Shown here: piece by piece, positions 61,701 through 64,000 of the stretch | How the letters are laid out: every line of letters begins with the position of its first letter | Numbering within the stretch: the first letter of the stretch is position 1 | NCBI GenBank assembly: GCA_963853835.1 | Contig: OY970830.1 | Location: 49,862,401-49,926,400 of the forward strand | DNA length: 64,000 nucleotides | Origin: Calendula officinalis | Lineage: Eukaryota > Streptophyta > Magnoliopsida > Asterales > Asteraceae | Direction: 5' to 3' | Notes under the pieces: generated by a model | Database searches by the model: none | What the model was told of the DNA's origin: nothing | Seen by the model: only the letters and a program-made list of their open reading frames with translations | Program-made: the position numbers and the translations under genes

Positions 61701-64000
61701 TTACAAGTAATAGGTGTCCATAACCCATAACCATGGCCCTTGAACCATTATAACCACCAGATGTCCATAACTCATATCGATGGCCCTTGAACCATTATAA
61801 CTACTAGCCATGACCAATAGCCTATACATATCCATTTTACAAGTAATAGGTGTCCATAACCCATAGCCATGGCCCTTGAACCATTATAACCACTAGATGT
61901 CCATAACTCATACTGATGGCCCTTGAACCATTACAACTGCTAGCCATGACCAATAGCCTATAGATATCCATTTTACAAGTAATAGGTGTCCATAACCCAT
62001 AACCATGGCCCTTGAACCATTATACCCACTAGATGTCCATAACCCATAACCATGGCCCTTGAACCATTATAACTAGTGGTCATGACCAATAGCCTATAGA
62101 TATCCATTTTAAAAGTAATAGGTGTCCATAACCCATAACCATGGCCCTTGAACCATTATAACCACTAGATGTCCATAACTGATAAAGGATGGCCCTTGAA
62201 CCATTATAACTACTAGCCATGACGAATAGCCTATAGATATCCATTATACAAGTAATAGGTGTCCATAACTCATATCGATGGCCCTTGAACCATTATAACT
62301 ACTAGCCACGAGCAAGGGACTACAGATATGCATTTTACAAGTAATAAGTGTCCATAACCCATAACCAAGGCCATTGAATCATTATAACCACTACATGTCC
62401 ATAACTCATATCGATGGCCCTCGGACACTTATAACTACTAGCCTTGACCAATAGCCTATAGATATCCATTTTACTAGTAATAGGTGTCCATAACCCATAA
62501 CCATGGTCCTTGAACCATTATAACCACTAGATGTCCATAACTGATACTGATGGCCCTTGAACCATTATAACTACAAGCCATGACCAATACCCTATAGATA
62601 TCCATTTTACAAGTAATAGGTGTCGATAACCCATAACCATGGCCATTGAACCATTATAACCACTAGATGTCCATAACTCATACCGATGGCCCTTGAACCA
62701 TTATTACTACTAGCCATGACCAATAGCCTATAGATATCCATTTTACAAGTAATAGGGGTCCATAACCCATAACCATGGCCCTTGAACCATTATAACCACT
62801 AGATGTCCATAATTTATATCGATGGCCCTTGAACCATTATTACTACTAGCCATGACCAATAGCCTATACATATTCATTTTACAAGTAATAGGTGTCCATA
62901 ACCCATAACCAAGGCCATTGATTCATTATAACCACTACATGTCCATAACTCATATCGATGGCCCTTAAACCATTATAATTACTAGTCATGGCAATAGCCT
63001 ATAGATATCCATTTTACAAGTAATAGGTGTCCATAACCCATAACCATGGCCCTTGAACCATCATGACCAATAGGGGTCCATAATTCATACCGATGGCCCT
63101 TGAACCATTATTACTACTAGCCATGACCAATAGCCTATAGATATCCATTTTACAAGTAATAGGTGTCCATAACCCATAACCATGGTCCTTGAACCAATAT
63201 AACCACTAGATGTCCATAAATGATACAGACGACCCTTGAACCATTATAACTACTAGCCATGTCCAATGGCCTACAGATATCCATTTTACAAGTAATAGGC
63301 GTCCATAACCCATAACCATGGTCCTTGAACCATTATACCACTAGATGTCCATAACTGATAGTGATGGCCCTTGAACCATTATAACTACTTGCCATGACCA
63401 ATAGCCTATAGATATGCATTTTACAAGTAATAGGGGTCCATAACCCATAACCAAGGCCATTGAATCATTATTACCACTACATGTCCATAACTCATATCGA
63501 TGGCCCTTGAACCATTATAACTACTAGCCATGACCAATAGCCTATATATATCTATTTTACAAGTAATAGGTGTCCATAACCCATAACCATGGTCCTTGAA
63601 CCATTATGACCACTAGATGTCCATAACTGATACTGATGGCCCTTGAAACATTATAACTACTAGCCATGACCAATAGCCTATTGATATCCATTTTACAAGT
63701 AATAGGTGTCCATAACCCATAACGATGGCCCTTGAACCATTATAACTACTAGCCACGAGCAATGGACTACAAATATGCATTTTACAAGTAATAGGTGTCC
63801 ATAACCCTTAACCAAGGCCATTGAATCATTATAACCACTACATGTCCATAACCCATAACCAGGGCCCTTGAACCATTATAACTAGTAGCCATGACCAATA
63901 GCCTATAGATATCCATTTAAAAGTAATAGGAGTCCATAACCCATAACCATGGCCCTTGAACCATTATAACCACTTGATGTCCATAACTGATACTGATGGC
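37753..64000. repeat. Satellite region with higher-order units of variable length
   Basis: Marker spacings from 36748 on are 5074, 3214, 4640, 4028, 2807, 2038, 2806 and 2398 bp, so the large unit is repeatedly shortened or lengthened by whole blocks of monomers. The 3214-bp unit is visible as near-identical segments starting at 39362 and 42577. A 3-bp insertion variant (GACCAATAATAGCC at about 39333, 42548 and 47213) marks related blocks. The CCCTCGGACAC variant recurs once or twice per block. Confidence 0.85.

Larger units (their letters stand above)
27189..64000. repeat. Satellite array, block 3 (~136-bp unit), runs to the window end
   Basis: About 36.8 kb of uninterrupted satellite, all in one orientation, continuing past the window. 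The basic unit is the same two-half plus spacer structure as in blocks 1 and 2. Longer periods are nested in it; the marker CCACGAGCAATGGACTAC lies at 28176, 31091, 34033, 35391, 36748, 41822, 45036, 49676, 53704, 56511, 58549, 61355 and 63753. No gene, RNA gene or further mobile element was seen. Open frames of 60-90 codons on the minus strand are simple translations of the repeat. Confidence 0.97.

Noticed and set aside
27189..64000. CRISPR-like array of repeats
   Set aside because: The repeats are contiguous with no unique spacers, the units are 136 bp, and the LINEs show a eukaryotic plant genome.

Overview
This looks like a stretch of plant nuclear heterochromatin. The window holds two things: one long, same-orientation tandem satellite, and three L1-type (non-LTR) LINE retrotransposons, all on the + strand, sitting inside it. 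The LINEs carry the plant-type domain set: an ORF1 with a DUF4283-like domain and a CCHC knuckle, then an ORF2 with AP-endonuclease, reverse transcriptase and a C-terminal zf-RVT motif. The general style of the proteins suggests a eudicot, possibly Asteraceae, but that is only an impression. I see no host gene, tRNA, rRNA or CRISPR.

Layout. Positions 1-5203 are LINE copy E1; its 5' part lies outside the window, and ORF2 is open as far as it is visible. 5204-9056 is satellite. 9057-12254 is E2, a 5'-truncated LINE almost identical to the 3' part of E1, flanked by a perfect 15-bp target-site duplication. 12255-18874 is satellite, with a 1627-bp higher-order unit. 18875-27188 is E3, a diverged and apparently full-length LINE: ORF1 is intact, ORF2 is broken by one nonsense codon and one frameshift, and the 3' region is intact. 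27189-64000 is uninterrupted satellite with nested higher-order repeats of about 1.36, 2.94, 3.2 kb and longer.

The satellite has a basic unit of about 136 bp. It is built from two related 47-bp halves plus a 42-bp spacer.

The most interesting signal is in the LINE 3' regions. Downstream of ORF2 all copies have a third long open frame (about 525 codons in E1/E2, 452 in E3). It is in the +1 frame relative to ORF2 and starts with an ATG overlapping the ORF2 stop by exactly 8 nt in both E1 and E3. This frame contains a series of short inverted repeats (TTGAC...GTCAA), all in the same reading phase and each encoding an LTF-x-ES/GS-like motif. E1 and E3 differ there by in-frame indels. The last ~27 codons show third-position-biased substitution, while the middle does not, so the evidence for a protein is good but mixed. 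A second signal is that all three LINEs joined the satellite at the same phase of the 136-bp unit and in the same orientation, which suggests target preference. Undisturbed copies of the target sites are present elsewhere in the array.

Inferred working of the LINE: ORF1 packages RNA, ORF2 nicks the target and reverse-transcribes from the 3' tail, and the conserved 3' hairpins plus poly(A) are candidate recognition signals. E2 shows that this family moved recently.
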